Of a stretch of 64,000 bases of DNA, positions 23,591 to 35,926 are shown in pieces. Each line of letters starts with the position of its first letter. Position 1 is the first letter of the stretch. The DNA lies in NCBI GenBank assembly GCA_034509735.1, contig JACGWO010000012.1, forward strand, positions 7,810,367 through 7,874,366, written 5' to 3'. The DNA is from Sesamum alatum (Eukaryota > Streptophyta > Magnoliopsida > Lamiales > Pedaliaceae). Both the position numbers and the translations under genes were made by a program. The notes beneath the pieces are model-generated. The model worked only from the letters and a program-made list of their open reading frames with translations, did no database searches and was not told the DNA's origin.

Positions 23591-24758
23591 AGTAGACTAT
23601 TGAAGTATGTACAAACCGTTCACCAATGTACCAAGCAAATGAGAAATACCATCCTTTATAATGCAAAACTCATTTTTATTTATGGTAAATGAATATCCCT
23701 CCTTGTCAAGGACCGGGATATATATAATGTTTTTAATCATGATAGGTACATAGAAACAGTCGTTCAGTACAATCCTAACATGACTACTAATGGCTAACTC
23801 CATTGATCCTACGGCTTCCGCAGCAACGGCCTTGCCATCGCCTAACCTCAGGATCATCTCATCCTTGGTTAGCCTTCTGCTTCTTTGCAGTGCCTGCAAA
23901 TCATTGCAGATGTGAGCACCACACGTGGTATCCAATACCCATGAGACAAAATTATTTATCATGTTTACTTCAACCACAAACCTACCTAGGTTGGAGAGGA
24001 GTTGTGGGCACTCCCTTTCCCTTTGCCCATCCCCATCGGGGCAACAGGGGCGCCTGGAGCGCGAGCAGGGGCTGCAACCGTCTTTCCTTTTTCCTTCTTC
24101 CTCTTCCAGCGTTCGGCCCTCTTTCCATTTGCCTTGGAGGTTGAAGCCTCTCCTATCAATACCGCCGGCGCCGACTTGTGGGTCGTGGCCTCGTATTGGA
24201 CCAGCATGTTGGTCAATTCATGAATAGACTTCTCAAGTCCGTTCATGTTGTAGTTTACAACAAACGGGTCATAGAACGGAGGAAGCAACTGGAGGATCAA
24301 GTCAATGTACGTGTCATTGTTAAGCCCAGCTTTAAGGTCCTTGAGTTTCTCCACTAGGGAGAGCATGTTAACCCCATGACTTTGTACAGACAATCCTTCA
24401 GCAAGCTTGGTGCCAAAGAATGCTTTTGTGGCGGCATATCTGATATGCCTATCCGGAACTGCATAAATTTTGTTCATGTGGAGCATTATGGCGGAGACGT
24501 TGTCCAGCCTCTCATATTACTTCTGGATGTCGTTAGACATCGAAGCTAATATGATACGGCGTACTTTCCGGTTGTCCTCATGCCATTTCTCGAACATCAA
24601 ACGTTCTTCTGGCATGGACCCCTCCGGTAAGTCGCTCGGCGGTGGCTCATCCAAGACGTAGCCTTGGTTCTCGAAGCCGATGACAATCCTTAGTTTTCTT
24701 AGCCAGTCCGAGTAGTTTGTTCCGTCTCTAGTACCATGGTTAATGGATTCTTAGACAT
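23591..24758 (-). pseudogene. Copia gag and protease of element 2, zinc knuckle deleted
   Basis: Gag starts at ATG 24758-24756. A stop replaces Gln in the QKQYERL segment (near 24522). The CCHC knuckle is gone: the Gly/Lys run GMGKGKG passes directly to SAHNSSPT in another frame, whereas element 1 has the knuckle between two GKGKG-like runs. The protease motif reads DTTCGAHICND, so the catalytic DTG has become DTT. This copy could not package RNA or process its polyprotein. Confidence 0.82.
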
Positions 24759-26628
24759 ATCTATATTTACAAAAAATGTAAAGCAAAAATTAGCAGATGA
24801 TGGTAATATTATTGTTCAAGTTGAAGACATGGTCTTTTAGTCTTTAACTCTCCCAATATTTATAGGAAAGTCCGCCACTCTCAAGTGGAGTTTTGGAAAA
24901 CCATTTCCTAGTGGGCTTGGGATCCACAAGCGTAATCTCCATGCCCCGCTTTTACGATTCACATGAATAAGACCTCGTGGGAGATATCCAATATCATTTT
25001 CATCCAATGAGATTCCCAAGATATTTTGCCTCACCTATTCGCATGGTTTCCGAGGACTCCAAGCGAACCATGTTACTTAGTGTTGGGCCCGACCCATCAA
25101 CCAAATCATGCCTCAAACTGTCGCCCTCCATGACTCGTGAGATAGGGAAACAACGAGTGCAGTCTCTTTGTTCACAACAATGGTGCAGCTTTCCCCTAGT
25201 CCAAGTGTGCCACGACTCGTGAGACCACACTTGGGTAGTGGTAGCTTCCTCACCACATTGCTGTGGATGGAAGGATCGAACAGATCAAAATACCATTTTG
25301 ATCCAAGTCCATTCTAGGCCTAATATTTTATTTGGTGCAACCAAATGAGAGCTTAATGAATGACCCAGACCTCATCATATTAAGGTGTTTTAGCATGCAT
25401 AAATATGCAATATTTAAAGCGACAAAAAAATACGCCGCATGCAGAAAACATAGCATACCCCTGCTAGGATGATCAAAGGCCCAACCTATGCGACCCCACT
25501 GAGCCTGCAGTGAGTCAATGGTCTGTTAGGGTGGTCCTATATTATTACAAAACAATATACCCATTGTCATTCCAATGGGCCTTGTAATGTTCTTGTTTTA
25601 TGCCTTGATGCTCCACCTTGGGTCTCCGACTCCATAAGCTTGTTAAAATTAAAATCTCACCAATTCTATCTACTCTCATTACAATTGAAAGTAATACATG
25701 GGAAATAAAAACAAGCCTTAACATCATGAGGCTGAAATACAGGAGATGATAGTCCCAAAACAAGAGGCACGCAGGCCCCACCCAACAGAAATGTAAATAA
25801 TCATACATTCATCCATACACAAGGTCTAGGGCTTTTGTGATCATCCCTTGTTGATCCCATCAACGCACATCACATAATTATTCCAAATAATCATGCATAA
25901 GCCATGGATATTCCAAATATCCAAGTGATGTCCAACATCACAAAGCATAAATACATAAACAATATGCAAAATTCAAATTTCAAATTCAATGGACATTATA
26001 AACAATGCATCCAATGCATGTATTAATCCCAAATTAATTAAGAAAATTTGATCTAAGGAACAATCCAATTATTCCAAAATCAAATGTGCAAAATTAATAC
26101 ATTTTCAGAATAATGTGCAGAAAACACAAAAATCAAATTTTCCGGAATACGTCGAAGAACGGCACAAAATGGCCCAGCTGCTGTGCCCGCCGGCTAGCCG
26201 CACGCACAGGGCAGTGCGCGGGCGCCCTATGCCACGCTGGCCGAAGCCCAGCGCGGCCGCCCCTGCCAGCACGCACGTTGGCAGGCACGCCGACCAGGCC
26301 TGCGCGCAGGCGAGAGCCCGCGCGCGCCCAGCAGCGTGCCTGCCAGCCAGTGACTAGCCGGCAGGGGCGACAGCCAACCGCTGCCGCTGCTGTCCATTTT
26401 TCATAATTTTTTCGACATTCTTTTCAGCACAAATCAACAGTAACAAACTGAGAATGAGCATGTAATTCTAGATCCAATCTCACAAAATTAGCATGCTTAA
26501 TGTCCATCAAATTTAAACAATTGAATCATCATATTTATTCATATATGCAATGAAACATACCATTAAAGCCATAAAACCAAGTAGATCATGCCAAGCACAT
26601 AGATATATGCCCCTTACATCGAATCGGG
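24759..26628 (-). other. Leader (5' UTR) of element 2
   Basis: About 1.9 kb separates PBS and gag. It holds the internal TATA box (24864-24857), the GGTTGGGC/GATCATCC block present in elements 1 and 4, and a GC-rich island at 26165-26395 in otherwise AT-rich DNA. The short open frames over the island are composition artefacts. Confidence 0.75.
26165..26395. repeat. GC-rich island in the element 2 leader
   Basis: Dense GC sequence with many GCCGGC, GCGCGC and CCAGC words, able to form strong hairpins. Similar islands sit at the same place in element 4 (46795-46965), element 5 (45360-45545) and element 3 (31808-31902, running into the gap). Confidence 0.7.
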
Positions 26629-26641
26629 CTCTGATATGACT
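26629..26641 (-). other. Primer-binding site of element 2 (mutated)
   Basis: Reverse of TATCAGAGC next to the LTR end. Other copies read TGGTATCAGAGC; here the first bases have changed. The motif is the usual initiator-Met tRNA site of copia elements. Confidence 0.7.
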
Positions 26642-26745
26642 TGAAGGACAAGCGGCTCCGCCCGGGAGCGCGGGCGGAAGCGAGAAAGCGTAAAATAGTA
26701 TGTAAAATTTAAAAAATTTAAATAAACGTGATCCCAAGGGCTGTA
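26642..26745 (-). repeat. Stub of the 5' LTR of element 2
   Basis: Only the last 100 or so bases of LTR-A remain (TGAAGGACAAGCGG to CCCAAGGG). They then meet the continuation of the plus-strand solo LTR-A. About 2.1 kb of this LTR is deleted. The exact junction lies between 26741 and 26748. Confidence 0.75.
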
Positions 26746-28063
26746 TCCCGTACGGAATCGACGCCTAAATGTTCATGCCAACATTCACCTAGTCTCTAGT
26801 GCCATGGACCGTTGCTAGACGGCCACCCATGGTAACGGGCCCTTGTGGGACACAGGCCCAAGTCTATCTAAGGGTGAACCTAAAGGGTCATACACAAATC
26901 ACCGAGAAGGTTGAGAGATTAACTTGGAGTCAATTTCAAAGGATGAATAAGTAATTGGATTACTTAAGGGATTGTCCATTGGATGGATGGACCGATATTG
27001 TATCGGGCCTTCGTTTAATTGGTAAATGGGAGTTATCGATTAAATATGGAAAGTTGAGATGTCGGATCTTTTGATTGGATTAAAAGATCAACGAAAATTA
27101 TTTAAGTGGACATTAAATTGGATATAATTTTGGATTCGTCGTAATTGGATTACGGCAAAACCCGAATCCATTAAATTTTGACCCGAGAGGAGAATTTATT
27201 CCTATTTTGGAATAGGAAGAAGTTGGACTTCATCCCTAAATAAGCATGGCCGAAAATGCTACCTTGGAGGGAGCAAAATTCGGCTATGTTGGATGCAAGG
27301 TGGTAGTTGACTTTTCTCTTTTGGTAAGAGACAAATCAACTCCAATCAAGCCCTTCCCTTTTGGTATGATTTGATCATACCTTAAAGGTTGGTAGGCTTG
27401 ATTGAAGAATTGATGGAGATTGATTGGGATGTATCTAGACATCCTAGGATGAACCTAGACAAATTCCAATAATCACATTAATTATGTATATATATGAGTA
27501 TATACTAACACCTTATGCATGAGATTCATTTTTCATCTTATCTAGGAAAAGAAGAACAAAAATCGGCCACTCCTCTCTCTCTAACTTTCGGCCCCTTCTC
27601 TCCCTTTTACTAGTGTTCTTCATTTGATCTTGGATCAAAAGGAAGAACAAAGTTAGTTTAAGAAGAACATTAATTCATAGTGTTTGTCTTCTTAAACCGA
27701 TTCCTTCTAAACCCGTTTTCTTCTAGCAAGAAAAGCGTGTATTTCTTCCAGTGTGGTGTGGATCACTTTTGGAGAGTTCATACATTTGAACTTGGTGGAC
27801 ATTCCGAAGATGGAACAAAGCAAGTAGCCATGCACACGTGAAAACTCCAAAGGTAACGGTTAATTACGCTTTCGTAGATTTCTACTTCATCTATGCCCTA
27901 TGTACAATATGTTCTTTAATGTTGTTACATCTTACATCGAACGCCCGGTTGAGCACCCAAGGGTACACCCCTTGGAAATATGTTTATTTATGCGATTTAA
28001 TCATACAATTCTTTCACTTTCTCGCTTCCGCTGGCGCTCCCGGGCGGATCCGCTTGTCCTTCA
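26746..28063 (+). mobile_element. Solo LTR-A, second part
   Basis: Continues the LTR that started at 15727, from CCCGTACGGAATCG to GCTTGTCCTTCA, and is followed by GAAAC (28064-28068) as the TSD partner of GAAAT. Confidence 0.85.
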
Positions 28064-28068
28064 GAAAC

Positions 28069-28827
28069 ATCACTAGGATCTTATCCCACTGTTCAGTCAC
28101 TGTGGCCACAGATTTTGTAGGGAATGAGTCTCAGAGTATAGGTGAGATACTACTGTCAATCGTTTGACAGGAAATGGATTCTGTGTTGGGACCTTCCGTC
28201 CACACTACACATCTTGACTGCACTAGATAGGACTTATAGCAACCAAGTCTCTCACTTGGTAGCCTCTTGCCAAACCCAACCTAAGATACAGGCATGGTGT
28301 GCATGTGACCATAGTAGTCCCTCAACTCCGAGGATCAATCTCGTACTGTCGGAACCAGGAATGCAAGTCATATCGACCAACCTACTCAAGTTTCCCATAT
28401 GACGATTCCCATGAGTCATCTCAATCAGCCGACAGCGAGTTGGCTAACCCACTAATATTGCATGGATGATCCTCGTCACTTGTCGATGAAACGCGACTGC
28501 AATCATTTAGTGCAAGTCTCAAATGGACCCTCAATACCCAACTTTGGGGTCCTTTGACTTGGAGTATTTCAGACCGACCCACAGAAACTGATTTCATGAC
28601 CGCCATCCTATGCGCAGTCCAGTTTCTTGGATTAACCTTTCTGGTCTGTGAGCTTTGGTTGTGCATTGTACAGTTATAGATATCAAATAGTAAGTGAACA
28701 CAATCAAAGTATGAATGTTGTAACTGAACATCACTTTTATTCAGAATAAACTTATTTACACCACGAATGTCAGAAATAGGTTACATAAGCCTAACAAGAT
28801 TGCTTCACGGTCACCTATTCTAACAGG
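28069..28827 (-). repeat. LTR-C remnant, right part
   Basis: Reversed, diverged LTR. It keeps the CTGTGGCCACAG palindrome (28100-28111) and the standard reversed LTR start CACCTATTCTAACA at 28814-28827. It has the lowest similarity of the LTR copies and is the oldest insertion in this nest. Confidence 0.7.
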
Positions 28828-29617
28828 AGAACAATTTAATTATGAGCATATCTCGTCAATAATATCTGGTATTTTTATACTACGTCCTCGAACGATACTT
28901 GGCGCCTAAAATATACAGAGTTTCACTATGTGCATCACATACGTATCATGACTAGATAGTCTTTAGTTGATCTTAGATTACTTTCACATATATGCTATTG
29001 ATCACTTAGTTACACTACGAAATGTGCATCAAGGATCACTTTGATATCTACTCACCATTCTAATTGTTGAGCACAGGACTAGTTCTGCACACATATTGCG
29101 GATCAAATATTCTACGCACTCACGAGCACAGGAGTAGTTAGCATTTCTTTTCTTCTTTCAATTTAAGGCACCTCTTTTTAACTAAGAACACTGTGGTTAT
29201 GACGTATGCATCATACTTTCTCCAATGTCCATGTGAAAGATTGTCACTCTATTTGGCGATATCTCCATGTCATTTTTAGCCATCAAATTTATTCGTCCAC
29301 ATCCCAGTGAGAGCTAAATTCTCTCACTATCTTGACATATCTGATGATCATCTCGATCATCTTTAAGCCTATCAAATGATATCTCGACGGCATCGATATT
29401 ATTACTACTTGGACAAGAATTCAAGTTATAAATGGAGCTTTCAAGTATCGAACTTGCGTTTGCCCCGACTTGAACTAACTAGAAGATCCACATTGATCCA
29501 CATGTCCACTCTCCGTTAGATACATCAACTATCAACTAGGAACACCTAGGTAAAAATGGTGCTAGTGGCTATGGCAAATTCAGACAAATCTCACTATCAT
29601 AGAGGATGTCTTAAAAC
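28828..29617. other. Unassigned DNA
   Basis: AT-rich sequence without open frames or repeats that I recognise. Its last five bases AAAAC (29613-29617) are the left TSD of element 3, so this and the DNA from 32781 onward were once contiguous. Confidence 0.5.
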
Positions 29618-31604
29618 TGTTAGAATAGGTGACCATGTAAGCCAATTTTGGCGGGTATATGTAACCTATGTCTAGACAATTATAAGTGTTTTGATAAATC
29701 ATTAATGAATAAAGAAGTGAATTTTCATTTGGCATTACTTTGTTTGTGTTCACTTGCACCTATTTTTTCCATATCTGTTCACTACGCAAACAGAGCCCAC
29801 GGACTGAGATTCGATTTCGGGGATTGGGACTACGCTTGGAGGTAGGTCCATGGAATCAGTCTTCCCGAATCAGTCCGGAAATCTCCAAGTCAAGGAATCC
29901 CGAAAATGGGTACCGGGATTCCATTTGAGACTTGCACTAAGCATCTGCTGTCGTGTTTCATCGACGGGTGACGAGGATCGTCTAAGCAGTGTTAGTGGGT
30001 TAGCCTGCTAGGACGCAGCTGACTGAGGTGACTCGTGGGAACCGTCTTACGGAGGACCTTGAGTATGGTCTGCAAGGTATGACGAGTATTCCCGGTTCCA
30101 ACGGTACAGTTCAAGTCCTTTGACTTGAGGAATTACTGAGTTTACCTGTACATCAGAACTGTATCTTAGATATGGTGAGAGATTGCCAGAATTCTCTTTG
30201 GTAGTCATAAGCCATGTCTAGTGCAGTCCTGGTGTGCAAAGTGACAGTAGTTTCCAAGAAAGGATCTGTCTCCTGTCAATAGGTTTTGACAGTTGAGTCT
30301 CATGTATGCTCTAGGTCTTGTCCCTAAAACTGTGGCCACAGTGACTGAACAGAAGGGAAGGTTTCCCTTGCGGCGTTTAGTGAGGACAGACCGACACTTA
30401 GGTCCAAGATGGGTGCCTGCGTTATCCGTGCCCTAGACACTAAGTGATGAGACCGAAGACAGAAGGACAAGCGTACTGTTAGAGCCTAAATGTTCATCCC
30501 TGAATATTTCACCTAGTCTCTAGTGCCATGGACCGTTGCTAGACGGCCACCCATGGTAACGGACGGATTCTAGGAATCCGACCAAGTCTAGCTGAATGGT
30601 GAACCTAAAGAGTCACACACTATCCACACACAATTAAATATTTAATTTGAAATTAAATATTGGAGTGAAGGAATGATTAAATTAGATTTAATCGGGACCT
30701 TTATTTTTCTTGGAGAAATAATTCTTTCTATTTAATAGAAGGAATTAAATTGATAAATTGGATTTATCAAAGGGATTTATTTAATGGGCTTAAATAATAT
30801 TTATATTTATTTTAGCCTCTTGGAAATATTTAAATAGGTTTTAAATATTTCCATTAAATTAAATCAACGGTTGAGATTAATGGGAGAGATGGATGGCTAG
30901 GATCGTTTTGACTAGGTCAAAACACTAGTTTGACTAGGACTTTGACTAGGTCAAAATCCTAATCAAATTAGAGTTCTTAAAAGAGGAGTTTAAAGAGGAT
31001 TAAACTCCTCTTCTATATAAACCCCTAGCATCCTACAATTTACATGATGAAACTCCAACACACACACACAACACACACACACGGTTTCTCTCTCTCTCCC
31101 ATCTCTCTCGTCCGCCCCTCTCTCTCTCAAGAAAATAGTTTTTCTTGATTCTTTTGTTCTTGGAACATTAGAATCTTGATGAATCAATACCATTAATTGA
31201 TAATGTGTTATTGATTCATCCACTCCAAAATTATACACTTGTTCGTTGCTAGCACGACGTGCAAGATACGTGGGTGGATCGTGTGTCACGAATTAGAGGG
31301 TCTCAAAGACGGGATCTTGGTGCAAAACGGGGAACAACGCGTGTAGCCGTTGAAGACGAAAACGACAACGAGTACGTCTCGTTTTTAAATTTTCGTCCCT
31401 CTTTAATTTTCAACCCTATGGCCTCCATGATTTATTTTATGTTATACGTTCATGAGATACACCGAATGCCCGGGAAAATTTCAAAGGCACACCCTTTGAA
31501 ACGTGTTTTTTAATTTAAAAGCATGTTTAAATTCCGTTTTAATTTTTAATTATACCGCGCTTCCGCATCCGCGCTTTTCCCGGGACGATCCACATAATCT
31601 TTCA
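29618..31604 (+). repeat. 5' LTR of element 3 (LTR-B)
   Basis: 1,987 bp from TGTTAGAATAGG to TAATCTTTCA. It contains TATATAAA at 31014-31021, then CA-repeat and CT-rich tracts, and the palindrome CTGTGGCCACAG at 30330-30341. Confidence 0.92.
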
Positions 31605-31605
31605 G

Positions 31606-31617
31606 TGGTATCAGAGC
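31606..31617 (+). other. Primer-binding site of element 3
   Basis: TGGTATCAGAGC one base after the LTR end, the plant copia initiator-Met tRNA site. The leader continues with CCGGTTCGGTGTATAGG. Confidence 0.9.
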
Positions 31618-31902
31618 CCGGTTCGGTGTATAGGCCTAGGGTTTATGTGCGTTTTAAGCATGAAACGTGAAATAGCATGTTGTAATTAAATCTTGAATTT
31701 CTTGATTCTTGAAGCATGTTATTTTATTGCTTTTAATTCGTGTGAATTGCTGAATATTGGTATTTTCTGTTTTTCTTGGGAATCGGGATGGGAATTAATC
31801 TGAAAAACGAGAAAAACGTCACAGCCGGCCAGCCGGGAAGGCTGGCCGCGCGCAGCCGAGCGCTGCCGGCAGGGCAGACGCGCGCAGGCATGGGAAGCCT
31901 GC

Positions 31903-32402
31903 NNNNNNNNNNNNNNNNNNNNNNNNNNNNNNNNNNNNNNNNNNNNNNNNNNNNNNNNNNNNNNNNNNNNNNNNNNNNNNNNNNNNNNNNNNNNNNNNNN
32001 NNNNNNNNNNNNNNNNNNNNNNNNNNNNNNNNNNNNNNNNNNNNNNNNNNNNNNNNNNNNNNNNNNNNNNNNNNNNNNNNNNNNNNNNNNNNNNNNNNNN
32101 NNNNNNNNNNNNNNNNNNNNNNNNNNNNNNNNNNNNNNNNNNNNNNNNNNNNNNNNNNNNNNNNNNNNNNNNNNNNNNNNNNNNNNNNNNNNNNNNNNNN
32201 NNNNNNNNNNNNNNNNNNNNNNNNNNNNNNNNNNNNNNNNNNNNNNNNNNNNNNNNNNNNNNNNNNNNNNNNNNNNNNNNNNNNNNNNNNNNNNNNNNNN
32301 NNNNNNNNNNNNNNNNNNNNNNNNNNNNNNNNNNNNNNNNNNNNNNNNNNNNNNNNNNNNNNNNNNNNNNNNNNNNNNNNNNNNNNNNNNNNNNNNNNNN
32401 NN
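31903..32402. other. Assembly gap (500 N)
   Basis: Exactly 500 N, the usual placeholder for a gap of unknown size. It starts inside the GC-rich leader island of element 3 and ends inside its 3' LTR. Open frames crossing it are meaningless. Confidence 0.98.
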
Positions 32403-32775
32403 TTATACACTTGTTCGTTGCTAGCACGACGTGCAAGATACGTGGGTGGATCGTGTGTCACGAATTAGAGGGTCTCAAAGACGGGATCTTGGTGCAAAAC
32501 GGGGAACAACGCGTGTAGCCGTTGAAGACGAAAACGACAACGGGTAGGTCTCGTTTTAAATTTTCGTCCTCTTTAATTTTCAACCCTATGGCCTCCATGA
32601 TTTATTTTATGTTATAACGTTCATGAGATACACGAATGCCCGGAAAATTTCAAAGGCACACCCTTTGAAACGTGTTTTTTTAATTTAAAAGCATGTTTAA
32701 AATTCCGTTTTAATTTTTAATTATACCGCGCTTCCGCATCCGCGCTTTTCCCGGGACGATCCACATAATCTTTCA
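32403..32775 (+). repeat. 3' LTR of element 3, last 373 bp
   Basis: Matches 31232-31604 almost base for base and is followed by TSD AAAAC. The rest of this LTR lies in the gap. Confidence 0.9.
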
Positions 32776-33857
32776 AAAACTACACCCATTAAGTAGGCGT
32801 AAATGTTTCACCCTCATTAACCTTTATACTCATAATAAACTATCTACATTGCACTTGATCTTGAGAAACAATATGTGTTCCAATGATCTTGCATGTAGAT
32901 AGAAAATCAACTTGCTTATTTAGCTTTGTTCTTAGCCATTAGGCTTATCAATTTCCTTTAAGCACTTGTCCACTGAAAATGTTAAGTGAAGTCAATTCTC
33001 AAACTTGACTCAATATCCACCAAATAATTGTGGGGGATACCCACTCAATCTCATATAGACGAGGGGGAACATTTTAATGGTTACTCCTTATTTATGGGAT
33101 TTGAAAATCTTTTCTTTGGCCAGACACTCCTACTGACTTTTGAGTCGCTTCGATTATCTCTTGAACCTGAAGATAAAATATCAGCATTGCAGAGTAGGCG
33201 CCTTTCTTAAGAATCTTCACTCTCATAGTTAAATATCCCATTGACCTCAAGGATCTCAAAAGAGTTCCTTTTAAAGGTATATTGCGTGACTAATTTCTCT
33301 ATGAACCTTTCTTCAATCAGTAGTGCATGCCATATGCTTGCTACCGTATCAACAAGAGTTGGGGAGCTTCGTAGGGGTACTTTACCAATATTGTAAGCTA
33401 CATTTAAAAATTGCATCAACCTAAGTGAATTGCAAAATGGTCTTGCGCCAGATAAGTTCTATACTTTTCTAAAAATATTTAATTCTTTTATTTAAGAGCC
33501 TATATAGCTGCTAGAGATTAGAATGATAATTCGTTTGTAGTTCAATACTCCTTAGTATTTGTCTAACATAATCAGACATGACACTTTTGCTTCCTATCAG
33601 TACATAGAACCATAACGTTCACATCCTTTAGTTCTCTACCCTCATCAAAAATTGCTAAGAATAGCGCTTTTTAACTAGTGTGATGCAATTGCACTGACCA
33701 ATTATGTGAGAAATACTATTGCATTATTTCATGCGTCATACTTCATACGTCCGCATTCATTTAGTGAACAAGTTTTAGTGGTTTGATAACCCTCCTTATT
33801 TTCCAGCGAACTCTTTTCGTTAAAAAGAATTCCCAACGAGAGTAACCTTTAGCTTAT

Positions 33858-34090
33858 GAACCAAGTGGTCTATTCTAGCTAACATAATCTTCCTGGGGGA
33901 GGTTGATTTTAGTGGGAGAACCAGGTGGTTTTTTTCTAGCTAACATGGTCAATCTCTTGGGAGAATAACTTTTAGCAAATGAACCAAGTAGTCTCTCTAG
34001 CTAACATAATCTTCCTTGGGGAGGTTGATTTTAACGAGTTAAACCAAATGGCTTGTTCTAGCTAACATGATCATTCTCAAAACCCCATAT
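33858..34090. repeat. Imperfect tandem repeat, about 60-bp unit
   Basis: Four units start near 33858, 33918, 33981 and 34041. Each begins with GAACCAAGTGG-like sequence and contains CTAGCTAACAT. Units 1 and 3 share ATAATCTTCC and GGGGAGGTTGATTTT and resemble each other more than units 2 and 4, so there is a roughly 122-bp higher-order period. Confidence 0.7.
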
Positions 34091-35926
34091 GCCATAACAT
34101 AAGAAATGAAAGAAGAAATATAAATGCATGTAAGTCAAAAAATGCATGTAGTATGGATAAGCCACATCAAACAACAAATGTCTTACAGGTTCTCTTGGCT
34201 CGCTTTAGACTATATCGGATAACTAGTGTTGTTTGTACAACTCTTTAGAGTAGCTTTATTGATTTTTACATGACTCTTAAAAGATAGAGCTCATATCGAT
34301 TAATAAGCATGGGTGGCACTTCCAAAAATGCCTCCTCTTGTGCGCTATGCCATAATATTTTATATTAGCGCACAACACCGATAACAATATTTTGCTCAAT
34401 CTACAATTATATGCTATGTCATACCACATCTACCATCCATCTAAGGAGAGAATGGAGGCTAGCAAAATTTAATAAGAGAGCATTTACTTAGTCAAACTTC
34501 GTTTAGTTCAATTACAAGCTAAGTGACCAATTTTTCTTATAGCACTTTGACATTTGTTGGTATCACTTGCCTAAAAAAAAAGTGATACGATTATCACCTC
34601 GTGGATCAAATTTTTTATTATCGCGTTTATCATGTTACTCTTTGTTTCATCTAAAAACACTTTAGCTGGTTCAACATGAGCAACAAGTGCATCAATTTTG
34701 TGTTTTAACTCTAAAAATCAACCCTAAGTTGGCTTTTTTAGTTAAACCGTAAATATCTATAAGTCAGCTAAAATTAGCAACTTAAGGATGAGGAAACGTA
34801 TATTTAAGAATAGAGCTTAACATCTCTCCTATTAGATTCGTTAGTTTGCAGCTTAACTAATAAAAGCACAAATGTTTCCTTGATCCACAATTAATTGTCA
34901 TCGTTAAAGTCGCGATAATATTAGGTGATTATCCATCTTCACACTTAATTGACTTACATAAACAATGGCGAGTCAATTTAAGATCTCTAGATTTGTGAAA
35001 AAACTATAGTACTGATCTTATATTTTATTCTGACCTAAGTAAATTATTTATTATTTCTTTATACCCAGCAGAATCATAAATTTCGCAACACAGCTAGTAA
35101 TCATCTCCCACTGAGTAGAAGTCGTAATAAACTATTTACTAATCATGAATAAAATAATTCTATGTCCATTTAAATGCTACGTGTATGCCATATGCAATAT
35201 GAAAAAAATAAAATAAAAATTAGCGCCGCATGGCCGACACTAACATTTGGGGGCACCATGTTGAGATAATTCGGTCCTATGGTGGTAAATAGCGAAACAT
35301 ATCCAAAAAAAAAAATCACGACCTCCCAAAATCGGCCAAAAAAATATATTTTTCAAAAAGAATGTAATTACGATGATATAAGGCCTACGACATTATTCTA
35401 ACATCCAAGGCCTACTACATCAATCTAAAAATTTTGGGATACTACACTAATTACCACAATGCCATAAATTATCTACACATATAATAAAAATACTCACATA
35501 ATACATGAGCACTCAAATGTGTCCATATATTCATAGCACAAAAATCATATTGCACATATTCAATAAAATTGCAACAAACATACATTATTATGCAATATAT
35601 ATCTAGGCATGCAGTAATATAATAAGAGCATCAATTAGCATATTTGAACCATAAAAAATCATGCTAGAGAAATTGCAATCACAAATATTGCAATAAAATA
35701 AAAATACATATTTTCTAAGTCATGCTCCAATTTTCTACAATACAAAAAAAGGAGAAAATATAAATATATAGACTTAGAAAACTAAAATAAAATTTTCAAC
35801 AATCCGAAAAGGTCGTCTAATCAAATATAAATTTCAAGAAAAAATCCCAGTTTTATTTTAAACTAAAAAAATAAATTTTTAGAAAAAATGGAAAGAAATC
35901 GCAGCTAACAAAGCCTTAGCTGCGAG

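Larger units (their letters stand above)
16622..26745 (-). mobile_element. Ty1-copia element 2 (LTR-A type), nested and rearranged
   Basis: Read on the minus strand: a 5' LTR stub, PBS, leader, gag, protease, integrase, RT, RNase H, purine tract and 3' LTR. It sits inside the solo LTR-A at 15727/28063 and is interrupted by a solo LTR-B and a solo LTR-A. Pol is deleted in several places and gag has lost its zinc knuckle, so it is non-autonomous. Confidence 0.88.
29618..32775 (+). mobile_element. LTR-B element 3, with assembly gap
   Basis: TSD AAAAC at 29613-29617 and 32776-32780. The 5' LTR, PBS and start of the leader are present, then 500 N, then the last 373 bp of the 3' LTR. The size and coding content of the interior are unknown. 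LTR parts on both sides of the gap look nearly identical, which suggests a recent insertion. Confidence 0.9.

Noticed and set aside
31733..32468. Open frames of 205-242 codons on both strands
   Set aside because: They are mostly N from the assembly gap.
33800..34090. CRISPR-like array
   Set aside because: Units are tandem, diverged and without unique spacers, and this is a plant nuclear sequence.
35100..35290. A further minus-strand LTR element with purine tract ATCTCCCACTGAG and LTR start TGTTGAGATAATTC
   Set aside because: No second LTR copy, PBS or TSD could be found, so the two motifs may be coincidence.
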